In this document: one piece after another, positions 28,901 to 43,900 of the stretch
How the letters are laid out: each line of letters opens with the position of its first letter
Numbering within the stretch: position 1 is the first letter of the stretch
DNA from: Gorsachius magnificus
Taxonomy: Eukaryota > Chordata > Aves > Pelecaniformes > Ardeidae
Assembly (NCBI GenBank): GCA_034008185.1
Contig: CM067082.1
Span: 153,533,395 to 153,597,394 of the forward strand
Length of the DNA: 64,000 nucleotides
Reading direction: 5' to 3'
The notes under the pieces: generated by a model
Told to the model about the DNA's origin: nothing
The model's input: the letters and a program-made list of their open reading frames with translations, nothing else
Databases searched by the model: none
Position numbers and translations under genes: made by a program

Positions 28901-31900
28901 CAGAATACCCAGCAAAGCAGTCCAGTAACTTCTACAGCCACTCCTGTTACACAGGAAGACATGTTCAGTCTTGGTCTGTGCAACAAAGCAGGTCTTGAAA
29001 TCAACCGTGTCGCAAGAGAGCTCCAGAACTGGAACAGCGAGGTATGCAGTCACTGGGACCAGCTGCAAAACAGAGGAAAGGGAGAGGAGAAAAAAAAAAT
29101 CACTTTATTTTTGTAGAGCTTTAATATCTGCTACAGCTGGATCATTCTTAACCTCAAGCTCTGAATCAAGAGTAGCTGTTCTGTGTTCTTTTGTAATACA
29201 GTCAGTTCCCCATTCTGAGTGAATTAAGTTGTTGCTTGTCTTAACTGGTTTGGGATAGGTTTTTAAACCAGACAGTGTGGTCCTAATGAAGTAACACGGA
29301 GTGAACACTCTCATTTGTTGTTAGGGTTTTCTGTGGAGATGCAGACATTACAGCATCCCGTCGTCCCTTAGGACTGTAGATGGCCCACTGTGAGTCATTC
29401 AATTTGTGCAGATTGCCCAAGATTATTATTAAATTGACTATCTTAGATATGTTGCTCGGCTCTCACACAGATCAGCCCTCAGAAATACCTGCTATGAAAA
29501 AAAAAATATGCCTGCAGTGTACTGGAACTGTGGAAGACTTTGGGGGGGGGGGGTTACAGCTTTCTGTCTGGGAGAGATTGATCTTCAAATGTGCATGGGC
29601 TGTGACCACACCACATGAGCTAGGCAGACTCAGGAGACTTTCAAGAAGCACTGGGGTGCTACAGGAGGCGATGCTGGGTGACTCAGGCACTGCCATGTTC
29701 GCTGAGACAGTCCTGACCCCGCGTCTCAGACGGATGTTGAGAGTCATACTGTGACTGGGGTGTTCTGCCCTCCGAGTGAGCCGTACCATCCCGGCTGTCG
29801 TGCTGTGCAAAGAGCCGGGGTACGAACACCAGGGTGCTGACCCAACACCGCTCTGTCCACCTGGGAGTCACCTGCAGTCTGAACAGAGCCATCTCCTTTT
29901 GCAAATCCATGGCCACTCACTTTACCTGGGTGACACAATTTACTCTAGAGGTTGCTGTATTGCAAAGCCGAGTAAATCACAGAATCCCAGAATGGCAGGG
30001 GTTGGAAGGGACCTCCGGAGCTCACCCAGTCCCACCCCCCTGCTCAAGCAGGCTCACCCAGAGCAGGGGGCACAGGACATCATCCAGGAGGGGTTTGAAT
30101 ATCTCCAAAGAAGGAGACTCCACAGCCCCCCTGGGCAGCCTGTTCCAGGGCTCAGGCACCCTCAAAGTAAAGAAGTTCTTCCTCATGTTCAACTGAAACC
30201 TCTTCTGCTTCAGTTTGTGCCCATTGCCCCTTGTCCTGGCACTGGGCACCACTGAGAAGAGTCTGGCTCCATCCTCGTGACGTCCATCCTTAAGATACTT
30301 GTACGTGTTGATGAGATCCCCTCTCAGTCTTCTCTTCTTCAGGCTGAACAAGCCCACCTCCCTCAGCCTTTCCACACAGGGGAGATGCTCCAGTCCCCTC
30401 ATCATCTTTGATGCCCTCCTCTGGACTCTCTCTAGGAGTTCCTCATCCTTCTTGAACTGGGGAGCCCAGAACTGGACACAGTACTCCAGGTGGGGTCTCA
30501 CCAGGGCAGAGTAGAGGGGGAGGAGAACCTCCCTCACCCTGCTGGCCATGCTCCTCTTAATGCACCCCAGGGTGCCATTGGCCTTCTTGGCAACAAGGGC
30601 ACCCTGCTGGCTCGTGGTCAGCTTGTCATCCACAAATCCTAAAGCACATTCAATCCGAGTCGGAGATGCTGACAAAACACAGCCTTTTCTCAGGGCCCAG
30701 AGATCTCGTTCCGATCTTACCTGAGTAGTGCAGTTACTATGTTCAATGACCAGATTTTGATTAAACTTCAGCTTTCTCTCTCCGTTCTCAGACTGGAGCA
30801 CTTGGAATCCAGGAAGCAGCTGGGTATCTGGCAAATGTTGATACGTAAGTAACTCCCGAGTTGTGTGGAATGACACTTTCACCTGTGGGAAGAGGAATTC
30901 AGATGACCATCGCATAAGGAGACACTGTGTGCAGGAAATCCAAAGTAAACACTGCTCAAAGGCCCAGGCACACATTTTCCCACTGGAACCCAAAGGTGTC
31001 ATGCCAGCAACCAAATTCCCACTGGAACAAAGCATTATCATTAAAGAAAAAACACAGCTATTTCCTATGAATCCAGTACACAGAGATGGAGCGTAAAGGT
31101 GAACAGCTGAGCTCTGAACTACAGGGGAGAAACAGTCTCTAGCAAGACAAAGGTTCTAAATTCCTGAGGTTACAAATACAATATTGCCAAAGCTGTCTTA
31201 AACATCAAAGTCTTCTTTCCCACACGCAGAGAATTAAGACCCATGTGTGTCTGTATCAAAATGAACACTGAAAAATGAGAAGCACACTTCAAAAACTCAG
31301 CTGTTACTTGTTCTTTACACCCTAGCTCATTCTTGACTCCAGGACTCTGTTTCCTTTAATGCCATCGTGTACACCCAAAAGAAGCCAGATTTTTCCGTGT
31401 TTGCACTGCCTGCATCTAATTTAAGGAAACAAGGGACTGCAGTCTTTGGAAGTCTTTTAATTTGCCTAGCATATATATGGCTATTGATTTAGGTGAGCTC
31501 CAAAAACCACAGGGTTTTCTGCCGGAGTTTGCAACAGGTCAGAGTTGATGAGAAAAGCAATCAGGGCCACTGTAGAAAAATATTTTGTACCTGCAACATA
31601 GTGGGCAAAATTGCAGTAATTAGTATTTGCTAATCTACTGCTATTTCCCCTGAAATCGGGAGATCTCTATACTGGTTGTGTTTTTCTTGCGGTTCATCTG
31701 GACCACACTAACACACCGATTACTAAACTATCTATTCTGGCACAGGATTATTATTTTTGAACCTACCAGCATGTTTTGCTGTGGATAAAGTACAAGTTGC
31801 GGTTGCTGTTCTTTTTCCTCCTTCTTGCTGTGGGATGTTTTGGTGCTCTTTTGGGGATCTGTGCTGCACAGGCTGAAGGGCGTAGACAGAAGGAGCCTGA

Positions 31901-34900
31901 AGTACAGAGGAACCTTAGTGCAATTGGTGAGTTTCAAACTCTGAGTCATTACCGAATCTGTCAAAACCTGGTGAAGAAATGATTCCAGACTGGTTAGTTT
32001 TAACTCCCTGGAGAGCTTTGTGCTAGTCTGGTCATTCAGCACCACTGGGGATCTGAAGGACTTTAACCCAAAGCAACCCAGTATTTCCTACTTGTGTTTT
32101 TCACCATTTCTTGAATAGAAAACCAAAATACAAACAATGTAATAAAGTTTAAAAGGCTTTGAATGTCAAAGGTCACAGAAACTGACCACGCCGCTCTGAC
32201 TCATTCTGCTATCAGACCTTTATGTCCTGAAAATAAGTACTTATTTTTCTACTTACAAACTCCTCTGCAAAGAAAAAGATGTATAAAACAGGCCTTGTCT
32301 GAGCTCAGCTTTGCTTATTCCCGGCTAATAAGTGCTTGTAGTCCTTTTGTTTTACCTATCTTGTTATATGCAATACAGAAAATTGCAACACGAGGCTACT
32401 GGGGATAAAGATGCATTTTAAAAACCGTATGTGTACAACTCTGAATTCTTACAGTAGCACAGCAGTACAAACCAGCTGAATACATCGGTGTGTGAAATAC
32501 TTACTCCTAACAGAGGCTGATCTGGCACGAGATCACTTGCCATTGAATAAAACACCATTCCTCTATCATGATCCGTGTCGACTTTTAACCTGTGTGTAAA
32601 GGATCAGAGCTGGTCAGAGCCCGGCCCTCCAGGCTGATTCATCCTGTGAGCAAACCAGCATCAGCGGGACGGTACTTACAGAGCATGCCTGAGGAAAGCT
32701 TGCAAGTCTATTCGTAACGGCGGGGCTTCGTAGCCATGTCTGCGATGCACTTTGTTAGGCACTGTCTTTGCAAGCTGATGACAAAATGAAAACAGAAATG
32801 ATGTATAAAATGATAGCACTAAAACCTGAAACCCTGCTTTTGGCCCGAGAGGCTGTTAGCCAAACTAGGATTCCATTGCCTGTTTGTAAGGCATGATGGC
32901 AACGTGTAAGGAACAGCAAAAGCTAAGCAGTGGTTGAGCTCTGAATGGCTGTAGTTAATACAGACGCAGATCTTTCTTTCTCCAGGAGTCAGGAACATCA
33001 GGGATGTTTTTATTAAGTATTCTGTTATCATTCATTCATTATACCTTGCACCTTTGCAATGATTCATGTCAGAGAATCGCAGAGCAATTCATAAAACACT
33101 ATTCAAGCCTCACATTAGCCTTGTCGAAGAGGAAGTTTCCCAGAGGAGAGATAGGCTGTCCAAATTCACACAGGAAGGTAGATGCAGAGCCAGGAACAGA
33201 ACTCAGCAGTCCTGAGTCTCAGTCCCATTGTTAACTATTGTTATCAACAAAACCCGATGTTGTGATAGCATTTCAAACCCTGGGCTTTTGTCTGGGGTCT
33301 GCTGCACCAGACAATGTCAGAAGATGGTGACATTCCCACCCCAGAATGCTTCCAAGCTAAAAGGCAAATGCAACAAATGAACAACCCTAGTTAAGGAAGG
33401 ATGTACAGGACTGTTTATACAGAGAGGCCAGGTACACAGCAGCCTGTACATAAATGACAGGAAGGGAAATGATTATTTTCTAGTCACCTTTAGCCTTGCT
33501 GTGATAGTCTGCTTACCTTGTCGTCTAGGTTCATGAAACCCAGCACAAACCCTTCACATTGCACTTCAGGCACGGCCTCTGGCAGGACGCGGGGGGTGAA
33601 GGAGATGCAAACGAGGGTGCTGCCACCTCCTGGAACCACCTGCAGTCGAGAGACAACTGCTAGCGCAGGGAGCTGCCTGGGATTGCACAAGCATCCTCAG
33701 TGCTCAGCTGCTCAAACGGAGTTGCACAAGCAGCAGTGACATCTCCTGGGGATGGGCTATGCTCAGGCTTGCACTAAAATGACAACATGTGACAATAAAG
33801 CTGACTTAATTATTTCAGCTGCAAATATCAGTGTAGCCACTCCTTAGCATCAAGAGGGTTTAAGCACAGTCACAGACCAACTCTAAGTACACAAACATAT
33901 GCACACACCTGCTTGTTTTTAAAAATACCCAGTTCTTCCCACTCTTACTCCATGGCTGACTCAGATGATTCTCCCACAACTGACAGCACTCACAGATACA
34001 AGAAACATTTTTTTGAAGAGTTACACGTGTGAATTAAGAGTATTTTACAGTTCAATTTACTCTTGGCTATTTTTTTTATTTTACATGACAGCAGGGAATG
34101 TAATCAAACGCACTAGCCAGCTACAGTGGATTTTCTGGGATTTACAGGTTGAACAGACTCTGCTTTCTTTAAGTGCATTATGCAGGTTACGATTAAATCC
34201 TGCTATCGCTGCAGAAAAACCTCTGCCATCTCTCTACAGAGCCAATTCATGTCTAGCCAAGTTTGTAGGTTCAGGGGCCACGTGACCTGTACTGCTTTTG
34301 GGCTAGTGCTGTGCAGGCACAAACTCCCCTGTTTCATGTGGTCACAGGGGGTATGGGTGGTCCTGCTGGACCTACACTTGGCAGAAGCAAAACTAGCTCA
34401 GCTCTCCTTGCACTACGTTCCCCTGCCCAGAGCGGTGAGGAGCATAAGAAAGGTCTGCCTAAGGTCTAGCAGGGCCAGAGCAGAGCTAGTAAGCTCTGTC
34501 GTGTCCTACAACACTGCAGGGTCTGTGCATTGTGGTCAGAGAGAGCTTAGTTGTTCAGACATGGACTTAAGCCAGGTCTGGCCAGCTGTGCTGCACTAAC
34601 ACCTGAGCTAACAGACCTTCCTGGAGCAATAGTTGAAACACTGAGAACATTTCTACAGAGGAAGACCTGAATGGCTCCACAGGCATCAGCTCCATTCCAC
34701 ATGGGCCAAGCTCGCTGCTGGCTACACCCGGTAGAGGCTGTCTCCACAATGAGGCACTTGTTTATCTGAACTGTCTCAGCCTCAGTCACCCCAGAGCTGG
34801 CTGTAGGCTTCATTGCTTTGAGATGCCATTTCTGTAATTATTTTTTTTTATGTAATCTTTAGCTCATTCTAACTTGTAACTGAAACCCTTTGGCAAGAAA

Positions 34901-37900
34901 ATTGCTAATATTTAAGAATCAAAATTGACACACTGATGTTTCGGGCAACCCCGTCACTCAGATCTTTCAGTGCTGTCTTTGCTTTATCTTATTCCTAAGG
35001 AATTGCGACACTGTGGCCCCTATTTGCACCAGTTACTTTTGAAATACAGTGGGTTACAACAGGTTATCCAAAAGAGTTGTCTGCAGAGCACCCCTTGCCC
35101 AGCAGCCTGCTTTCCAGCTCTGCCACATCTACTTAGCAAATCTACCCTGGTTAAATAACATGCTTCCAAAGTGTCAGGCTGGATGCCTCCCATCTAATGC
35201 CACACATTTCACCAAGGCAACCCAAGTGAGAAGACCAGAGATGCCACTCTAGAGAGCCTACTACAACTGAACACCTAATCCCAGTCATCAGTTAACTGCT
35301 CAAAGGTAGGTGGGACACTTTCTGCTTTCTGTTGGCTTTGCAAACTCTTCTCACAGTCATCAGTTTTTAAATCTTCTCACAGTCATCAGTTAACTGCTCA
35401 AAGGTAGGTGGGACACTTTCTGCTTTCTGTTGGCTTTGCAAACTCTTCTCACAGTCATCTTCAAGATCCCAAAGCCTCCCAGTCTACTGTTTCACTGTTT
35501 AGTAGTCTCTCCCCCAAACCTCTACCCCAAAGCTACCTCCTCCTCCTTCTCTGTCCTGCAGAAAATACGCTAAATCTAAGCACAAAGAAAATGTAAGAGC
35601 TTACTATCTGCCTTGGAGTAATGGAGTAGGGGTTGTCTGCAGGAACCCCTTCATGAGGTCGGATAAGTACGGAGACGATTTTCTGTATTGTAGGTTCTTG
35701 AGTGACGATTTCCTTCTCTTTGCTGTTGGTGTCTGAAGACTGCAGGGACACAAGGGCGGGGAATGGTTAAAACTGTTACGCTGCAAAGGAGGAATGCAAG
35801 TGAAGTGTACAGGGGACTGCTGCACTAGTCAGTAAGTATGGCCAGCTCCAGTTTCCTTCTTTCTGGCACAAAAGCTGGACACATGGATGCGTCCTGTACA
35901 GGATTTTTTTCATGCATAGGTTTGCTCTCCTGAAACTGCTCCTGAACCCCTTTGGAAAATGTGCATGCTTGTGTCCTGTTCTGCCAAGAGAAGCACTCAA
36001 CCGTAGCACCTCTGGTCCGTTATACAAACCAGCACACTAGGGCAATAACTTTCCTGCGTTGCACAAGAAAGTTTAGAAGCGTATTAAAAACAAATATGCC
36101 TTCCGAGCTGAAACAGAGACATAGTGATTTTAATATCTTTTCTGTAAAGCTTTTGCTGGAGAAACATACATATCCTGCATGATACCTCCCCCTGCCCTTC
36201 AAGACCATATTCAACGGCCATATTGTAATCAAACTTCATGTGTAATAGGTGTTACCATATTCTAGCAGAGTACCCAAGCTAAGTTTGGCACTGAGATAAC
36301 TATCTCCAAAACATTAGCTACAATTTGAACTTCACAAGTTAGATTCTGTTCCCTGACTACAGCACACATTGGCACCATAAAGCACCCATAAGAAAAGTAG
36401 ACCCAAATTGAGCAGTTTTAGTTGTCCAAATGCTTTCATGTAAAAATGGCATTAGTTTGTCAATTACAGTATTTTAAAAAGTATCATCTGATCAGCTGCT
36501 TTAAGAAAAGGAGAAGCTGAAGAGCTGTTTGCTTATAGCTCATTCTGGAAACTGATTGCTGATACCAATAGCCATCTATTTGTATTGCTCTCTTGACCGT
36601 GAAAGGAGCTGACATGTCTTTTAACAATCCAGCTCTTAGTTACAAGTTGTATTGCGTGTTATTGTTTTCAACCTTTCATGCCAAGAAACCCATCATGTAT
36701 CTCAGCAGCAGTATAAAAAACAGACTAACAGCTGACCTCATCTGTGGTTTGCGAAGCTGAGTAAATGCTTCCGCAGGGAACGGCAGTTTGATCCAACTTT
36801 AACACGATCTCTGACTCGGAGTTGCTACCAGTTGATGCAGTCTCATTTTCATCCGTGTCCTTAGGAGGAAAAGGGTCTCCAAACAACATCAACAGGTCCA
36901 CCAGCTTTTTATCATCTTCCTCTTGATTGTAAGTTTCCCAGTCCAGGCGGATGTCTGAATTGAAAAGGAGAAAGGACAATTACTTCTGGCCATTGAGAAG
37001 ACTCATTGCTTCGTTGGTACCAGACAACAAGATCATCAAGTAATGCATTTGTGTCTAGCAACTGCATTTATATTAAAGCACATCTTAAACTTTCCATGTT
37101 TGCTGTAAACTAAAATGATTTAAGACCACGTGTGCTATGCCCTTATTATAGTTTGCCTGCCCTCTAGGTCCTAAACTATATTTTTATTAACATTAGAATA
37201 AATTGAGTATTTTGTTTGTTAAGCAAATGTGTTTGGTGGGATTCAAAAAAAAAAAAAAAAAGTGATAGTCTTTTGCTCTGAAGAACTTAAAATCTTACTC
37301 CAGAGATAAAAAGTCTAAACACAGAAGAGCCAGGTGATGCCACCAAGAAGTAGGTAGTGTATCTGATTGACCAGGGTTAGTGCTGTGAGAAATTTAAAGA
37401 AACAGGATGGAAAATCCTGAATTCGCATCATTTCAATGAGCGAAAACCCCAAAACATCAGGATAGGGTGTGCAGTTTCATAGTCCTCGAGTCAATTATAT
37501 ATATTCTACTATACTCTGGCTGGAACTTCTCTGCTTCATTGTTGCAGAAAGCAAACTAATATTCAGTAATGCCATAATGATAAATACTACTATGCATATA
37601 AAGACCTGACAACACATATTATTGTTCTGTACTAGCTGAGTTAGAAAACAACTTAGACACTCTTATATACTATTATTATTTTTACAAAAAAAATCCTGAT
37701 TAGGAAACAAGTAGGCCTGTTAATTAAGATGTTAATGGGCTCTCCTATTCTTCTTGTTATAAAGAGCACAATGCAAGCGTTGATGTTTGCTGCACAAAAG
37801 TCATTCTCACCAAAGGGAGTGGGATTGTTGAGCTGAACCCTCCGAAATACAGGAGACCCTCCAGAGACATGAGTGCCAAACCTGAGGGGGGAACCTTGCT

Positions 37901-40900
37901 GTCAGTACATGCAGAAAATAAGAGTGAATGTCTGAAATCATTAAAGATTTGTTTAAAAGTAGAAACATATCTGGCTGTGCTGGCAGCCTGTTAAGAGTGG
38001 CTATGAGGTAAAGTGTGGCCTATGCTGTGAAGTACAATATTGCTTTATTTAATCAGTCTCTTTTTTTTCCAGTTTTCTTAGCTGTTTCAGGTGTTTCAGG
38101 GTAAACACGTGAAGTCAGCTTTTGTAAAACACTCTGGCAGTGGCAGCAAATGGTTACACAGCAGTGGAGTGACCTATGTCAGACACAGATTTCCAGGTAC
38201 AGAAGGTTGATAGACAATACAGAAGACATACAGAAGTATGACATACAATGCTAATTCCTCTGAAGTATGGCAGCTGGCCAAGTGTGCGGTGCCATGGGTC
38301 CCCAATAACCCTTAGCCCTCACCCAGATGGGCGGATGCAACTTGCTGTATGAGAGGGCTTAAACCTTCCCCTGCCCCTATTTACCTCGGGGCTGCATTTC
38401 TCCTGGTCCAGGTGAAGGGACAGGGAGAAATGAACTGTGGATGATGATGAGAACTGCCACCATGTACTAGTTTCCATCTCCACAGAATCAGATGGGGCTG
38501 GACTGGGTGAATTTCTGTAAGCCCAGAACAGTGATGGCTGGTAAACCTGAGAAGGCTGGTATGCAGATTCTTTTCTAATTATGCTGGTAGAGAGAAATGT
38601 ATTGGTGTTATAGAAGCAGATGCAGTACTTTGACAGTCACTTTACCGACCTCATTATATCTCAAAAAGATGGGAACATGTGTGTATGTTGGCTATAGTCC
38701 AATGGTATTTAATTCTCTGGCTTCTCTGACAGTATTTTGCGTTATACCTGATTATGGGTTGCTCTGTTTGTGGTCCTGTCATCTGTAGGAAGATTGGGCA
38801 GCCTTTCACAGTCATTTGCATAGGAATTAATTTAGGTTGTAAGTCCCCCACCTATTAAAAATTAATTTCTGCTATTAGAATCAAGATAAAACTTTATTTC
38901 TCTGGGTTACAAAATTATGTTTTGAAAACCGATATGATTTTCAAGTATTTTTTGACTGGTTTCTTTTGACAGCATCTAATTTGTAGGCTAACAAAAGCTC
39001 TTCTCAGCAGGAGAATGCAATACCTCATACATTAATCAGCTTTCCTGCAGCTTTTCCATACAACACGATACATTGTACCTGTAGAGCAGAGTAGAGCACT
39101 GGCCAGCTACCAAACAGATTTTATAAATCAAAACTGTTCCAGTCATTTTAAAGGCACATGAAAACCTCCCAAGGGATAATCATGTTACCCCAAAACTAAA
39201 CCACACACTGTAAGAGCAAACAATTGTTCCTTACGTGTCATTGGAGGTAGCGGTATAGCAATATCTAACCTGATTTTTTACAGAAGTCCTAACAAACTGA
39301 AAAAGTATATTTAACAGAAAGGCATCTGGGAGATATAACTGGTGTAAAACCTGTCACAGTGATACTTCACTTAAAACCAAAGCCCCACCTACCTTACAGA
39401 CAAGATCATCCCGGTACTCTCCCCACATGTTGTTGTAAGCTGTTATTTCTATGATTAGCTGCTGGAAGGCTTGCAGAGTTCCTGTGGAAGGTTGTATATG
39501 GAAAGCTACTCCCTTCCCATGAGACAGCACTGCTGCTGCAAACTCTGAAGGAGCACAGCAAAAAAGCATATGATGAATTTTGAGGAAATGGAACAAAGTT
39601 AGTCTTTCAAAGAATATATAGGACCATATTTTTACCTGGTGTTAATCAGCGTAACCTCAGTGGCTTAAAAAAACCCTGGGATCATTTACACAACCTACAT
39701 TTATACCACTTTACCCAAGTTGCCTTCTGCACTGGGTCTTATTCTGGTTTTTTGAGAGCTAGTTTGTGCAGAGATTATTTCATAGAGGGACTCCTTTCCA
39801 ACCACCTGATCCAGGACTCTCTGGGATATGCAAGGCACTAATTGGCTACATGAACACACACCCTCAATTTGAGAAAAATAAGCTGGAATTTGTGCTAACT
39901 TGTTATCTTTCTATTAGCAGCTGCCTGTTTACCTCTGTGTGCTCTTCAACACAAAGAATGAATTACAAAGAGCAAAGCCTTTCCACATTCTGAGTCACCT
40001 AGCCTTCTAAATCAATAAGCTTGCATGGAATCTGTCAAAACAGCATTTTTCCGATCTTAAGTACTAACTCAACAGCTGAAAAGCTCTGTCTTTGTAACAG
40101 ATACCAAACACTATGGCAAGGTACCAATATGTCCAAGCTTTATTTTGGATACAAAGACACATTCACACTTTATAACATTTTGTGCCCATCTTCCTCCTCC
40201 CCTGGGTCTCATGTGGCTCCAAATATTATTGTTTTTCAGTACAGCACATCAGAAATGATGGATGGGCTGTGCCGTAGCTTTCCACAGTGGGGAGGGTATG
40301 TAAAAGGGTTTGAGGGAAAAAAACCTGCTGCAATGGTATTGGTAGACTGTGTAGGAGGGAAATAGCCAAATGTTATGCATGTCATCCATACTGTATGCTG
40401 AGAGTGATCCTGGGAGTGAACTATCACCAGAACAACCCATCTTTGTTTCAGACTGTTGGTTTTGAGAAAAAGAAGAGGAAGGAGAGAAAGAATGAAAGAG
40501 AGGGGGAAAGAGAAAGAAGGGGGGAGCAAGAGAGAAAAAAGAAGGGGGGGGGGGGCAATGTGGGCTTTCAAACTTAAGAATGAACTGAGGAACTAAGTAA
40601 TTTAACAGCGTAGACTTAGCCAGATACTCCAAGACTGAAATGATGTGCCTCACTGACACATTTAATGCTGAATATACAGTCAGTTGTCTTTTGCCTTTTC
40701 TCTACTGCGGGGCTTAACAGCTATTCTCATACCTGACCGTGCTCTTCTGGCTGCATGTTTCGTGATGGGCCCTCTTCTTTTCACCAGGTAGCTTGAGGAG
40801 CTTGAAAAAAATTTAAAAAATCACAACGACATTTCTGTGAAATGAGCAGGACTCTGCTAAAGCAACAGACTGACTCCTAAATTAGTAGGAATCCAACTAC

Positions 40901-43900
40901 CAGACTCCTAGATTAGCAGCAATCATAATTTCAAGGACTGCCTACAAAGCATTTTTTGAAAGTAACATCCTTAAGAGTGAATCAGCTTCAGAGTTGTAAG
41001 ACTCTGTGTACAACCGAAAACAGCAGAGCCTTGGCCGGTGTAAACCAGCTTATGTCCATTGGCAACAACAGTGTTTTCCATTTACACCAATTACAGCTAC
41101 GTTTTCCATCCTTGCATTGCATGCTGTCTGTTTCTGCAGGAAACCTCACCAGCAGGTTTCATTACCACAGTCAGAGTAAGAGCTTAAAAAACCCCCACCA
41201 GAGCACTGTAGAAAGTCCATCTTGTAACAGAGGCAATAGCACTCTGTCTCGATTTCAGATTTAATCCAGACCTAAATTAGTATTTGAGTCATTATGCAGA
41301 AAAGCAAGACTTACGGGCAGATTCGTCGTTCTGGAATAAGTGAACAGCCAGTAAAATACTCAGCTTCTAGTTTGAATGGAGCGCTGATTCCAGTGTGATT
41401 GGTAAGAATTAGCTGACGCTTTACTATGTCTCTGAATGCAACTTCAGATCCAAAGTCCAAAAGAAGATCACACGGGCTTTGTAACATTTGCCTTTCATCG
41501 CTGTCGGAAAAAGGTACATCAGTATTAAAACATCAGTCTTATTTTTTTATGCCCCAGATAATTTCAGTAGATTTTAAAAATGTGCAACATGCAACATGAT
41601 TGTGATGACCAGTGTAAAACAACCATGCAGCCTATTCTTTTTGTCATCAGCATTTACTGCTTTTCATTTTTTTCACTTCTGCCCACATAAGGATTTTTTT
41701 TGATAGAATTTTTATCACGTATAACATGCCAACCTACCAAATTATTTTTATTTATATAGAAATATATAAAGACAAGCATGTTCCAAAGAGAGAAATCATG
41801 CTATATATCATAAAGATAAAATAAACATCAGTCAGATATACCAAGTCAAAAAGAAGCATATTCATCTCTCTTTAATATCACGCCTCACAGTGCAACAACA
41901 AAACTTAATGGTCCAAAATACAGGATCTTGGGTATAATTCTGTCATTCTGAATTCACATCTAAGAGTTGAATTCGCAAATTTTTGGCATTCCAGAGAATA
42001 GTTGTTACTCACAAACATGTGAGAGACTGCAGAGGTCCCACACTTTGGTTACCAGAGAGAAAGGTAATTTTTCATGCTCTCTGTACACAAACGTGTCCAG
42101 GCAACTGGCAGGTTACAAGTGCCAGGAGCACAAGGGAGAACAGACACAACATGTGAACATGAGATTCACTAATGTGCAGTTAACTTCCCACCAATTTATT
42201 ATTCACGAAATAATGAATTCACAGTTGTTAATTTAATTTGTTTCAGCTAAACAATGGGTGGGAATGGAGTAGTGCTCTTCTCCAGTCTTCTTTTGGGCTT
42301 ACAAAGATGCTGAATTTGGCTATGGTGTAAACCCCATACCTCTTCTTCACATAAAGCACCTTCAGTGAATTGTCCCAGCACATTTTACTGTCCTTGCTGC
42401 CTACAGCAGGAAGAGGAATGAAGTTTACATAGATAAGCAGTTTTTTTCCCCTCTCCATTTTATTTTTGCTTTGGGAAGAAGCAATTTTTGTTCATTTCAG
42501 GGGTAAACCCTTGATATACCTGGCAACTCCACTGTCACAAGGTACTGAGTAGGTGACGTACAGTCCTTTCACTTCTCCAGAAATGCTCAGAAAGAGGGGT
42601 TCAATCATGTCCTCTATGCTACAGGAAAGGGCAAGGTCTTTCAGCTCACCCTGAAAGAAAAGTCAAGTTTCCTTGTGAATGAAGAAAACATCACTGAGGA
42701 AAGGCAGGAGCATTAAGAAATTTGCTTAGAAAACATCTATAAACCTCACTGGAATAAAACCAGAACTAGAACAGAATCTTGAGAAGTTTCACTGAATTGT
42801 TTTAAGTGCATTCTCTGCCAGCATCAGATTTGCTTAGAAGGAAGTACCAAAGTAAAAATTTGTGGCTCTTTCGTGGCTTTGTACTCACATCAGTCTATAA
42901 GCCTAAAACTGCTCTATTAGCGATTTTTGACACACTTTTTATACTGCAGATGCTGAAGCTCTAAGCATTAATCACTTCTAGCCATACTTAAATAATCTTC
43001 CAAAAACTAAGATTTTATTTCTACCTGGGTTTAAAGCAGGACTTGTAGGATGAATTATGTGGCCCAGTTACACCAGTACTCTGGCTAATTCAACACTACT
43101 ATTTGGCTTTGCCTTATCAATACATGAACCAGCGCATCCTGCATAAAATAATAGACTGGGATTCAGCTCCAAATTCAGACTTCTAAATGTAACTGTCTAC
43201 AAGTGAGACTGTGTTGGCTTTGCATAGCAAGGTTTTGGTAGCAGAGGGGCTACAAGGGCGGCTTCTGGGGGAAGCTGCCAGAAGCTTCCCAAGTGTCTGA
43301 TAAAGCCAATGCCAGCTGGCTCCAAGATGAACCTGCCACTGGCCAAGGCTGAACCCATAAGCAATGGTGGTAGTGCCTCTGGGATAACATAGTTAAGAAG
43401 GGGGGAAAAGAACCCTGTGTAAATGCAGACGAGAAGAGGAGTGAGAGGCTGTGAGAGGAGCAGCCCTGCAGACCCCCAGGCCAGTGCAGCAGGATGAGCT
43501 CCAGGCACCGGAGCAGAGATTCCCCTCAGCCCCGGGTGCAGCCCCGTGGGGAAAAGAGCCCAGGCTGGAGCAGGTTTGCTGGCCGGGCTGGTGACCCCAT
43601 GGGGACCCACGCTGGAGCAGCCTGCCTCTGAGGGACTGCACCCCGTGGGAGGGATGGACCCACGCTGGAGCAGTTCGTGGAGGACTGTCTTCTGTGGGAG
43701 GGACCCCACGGTGGAGCAGGGGCAGAGTGTGAGGAGTCCTCCCACTGTGGAAGAAGGAGCAGCAGAGACAGCGTGGGATGGACTGACCCCACCCCCCATT
43801 CCCTGTCCCCCTGCGCCGCTGTGGGGAAGGAGGGAGAGAAAAATCACAAGTAAAGTTAAGCCTGGGAAGAAGCGGGGGAGTGGGGTGTTTTAACATTTGG

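Noticed and set aside
30022..31041. 339-codon minus-strand frame as one gene
   Set aside because: It is a chance join of intron, a DLEC1 exon, intron and CR1. I kept only the intron-retention possibility as a finding.
38393..38500. Candidate DLEC1 exon on the minus strand
   Set aside because: A splice-compatible frame exists, but the exon at 38748-38851 supplies the homologous sequence and correct phases on both sides.
43197..43896. Long overlapping minus-strand open frames of 216 and 167 codons
   Set aside because: They lie inside the solo LTR, antisense to it, in GC-rich sequence with low-complexity Pro/Ser translations.
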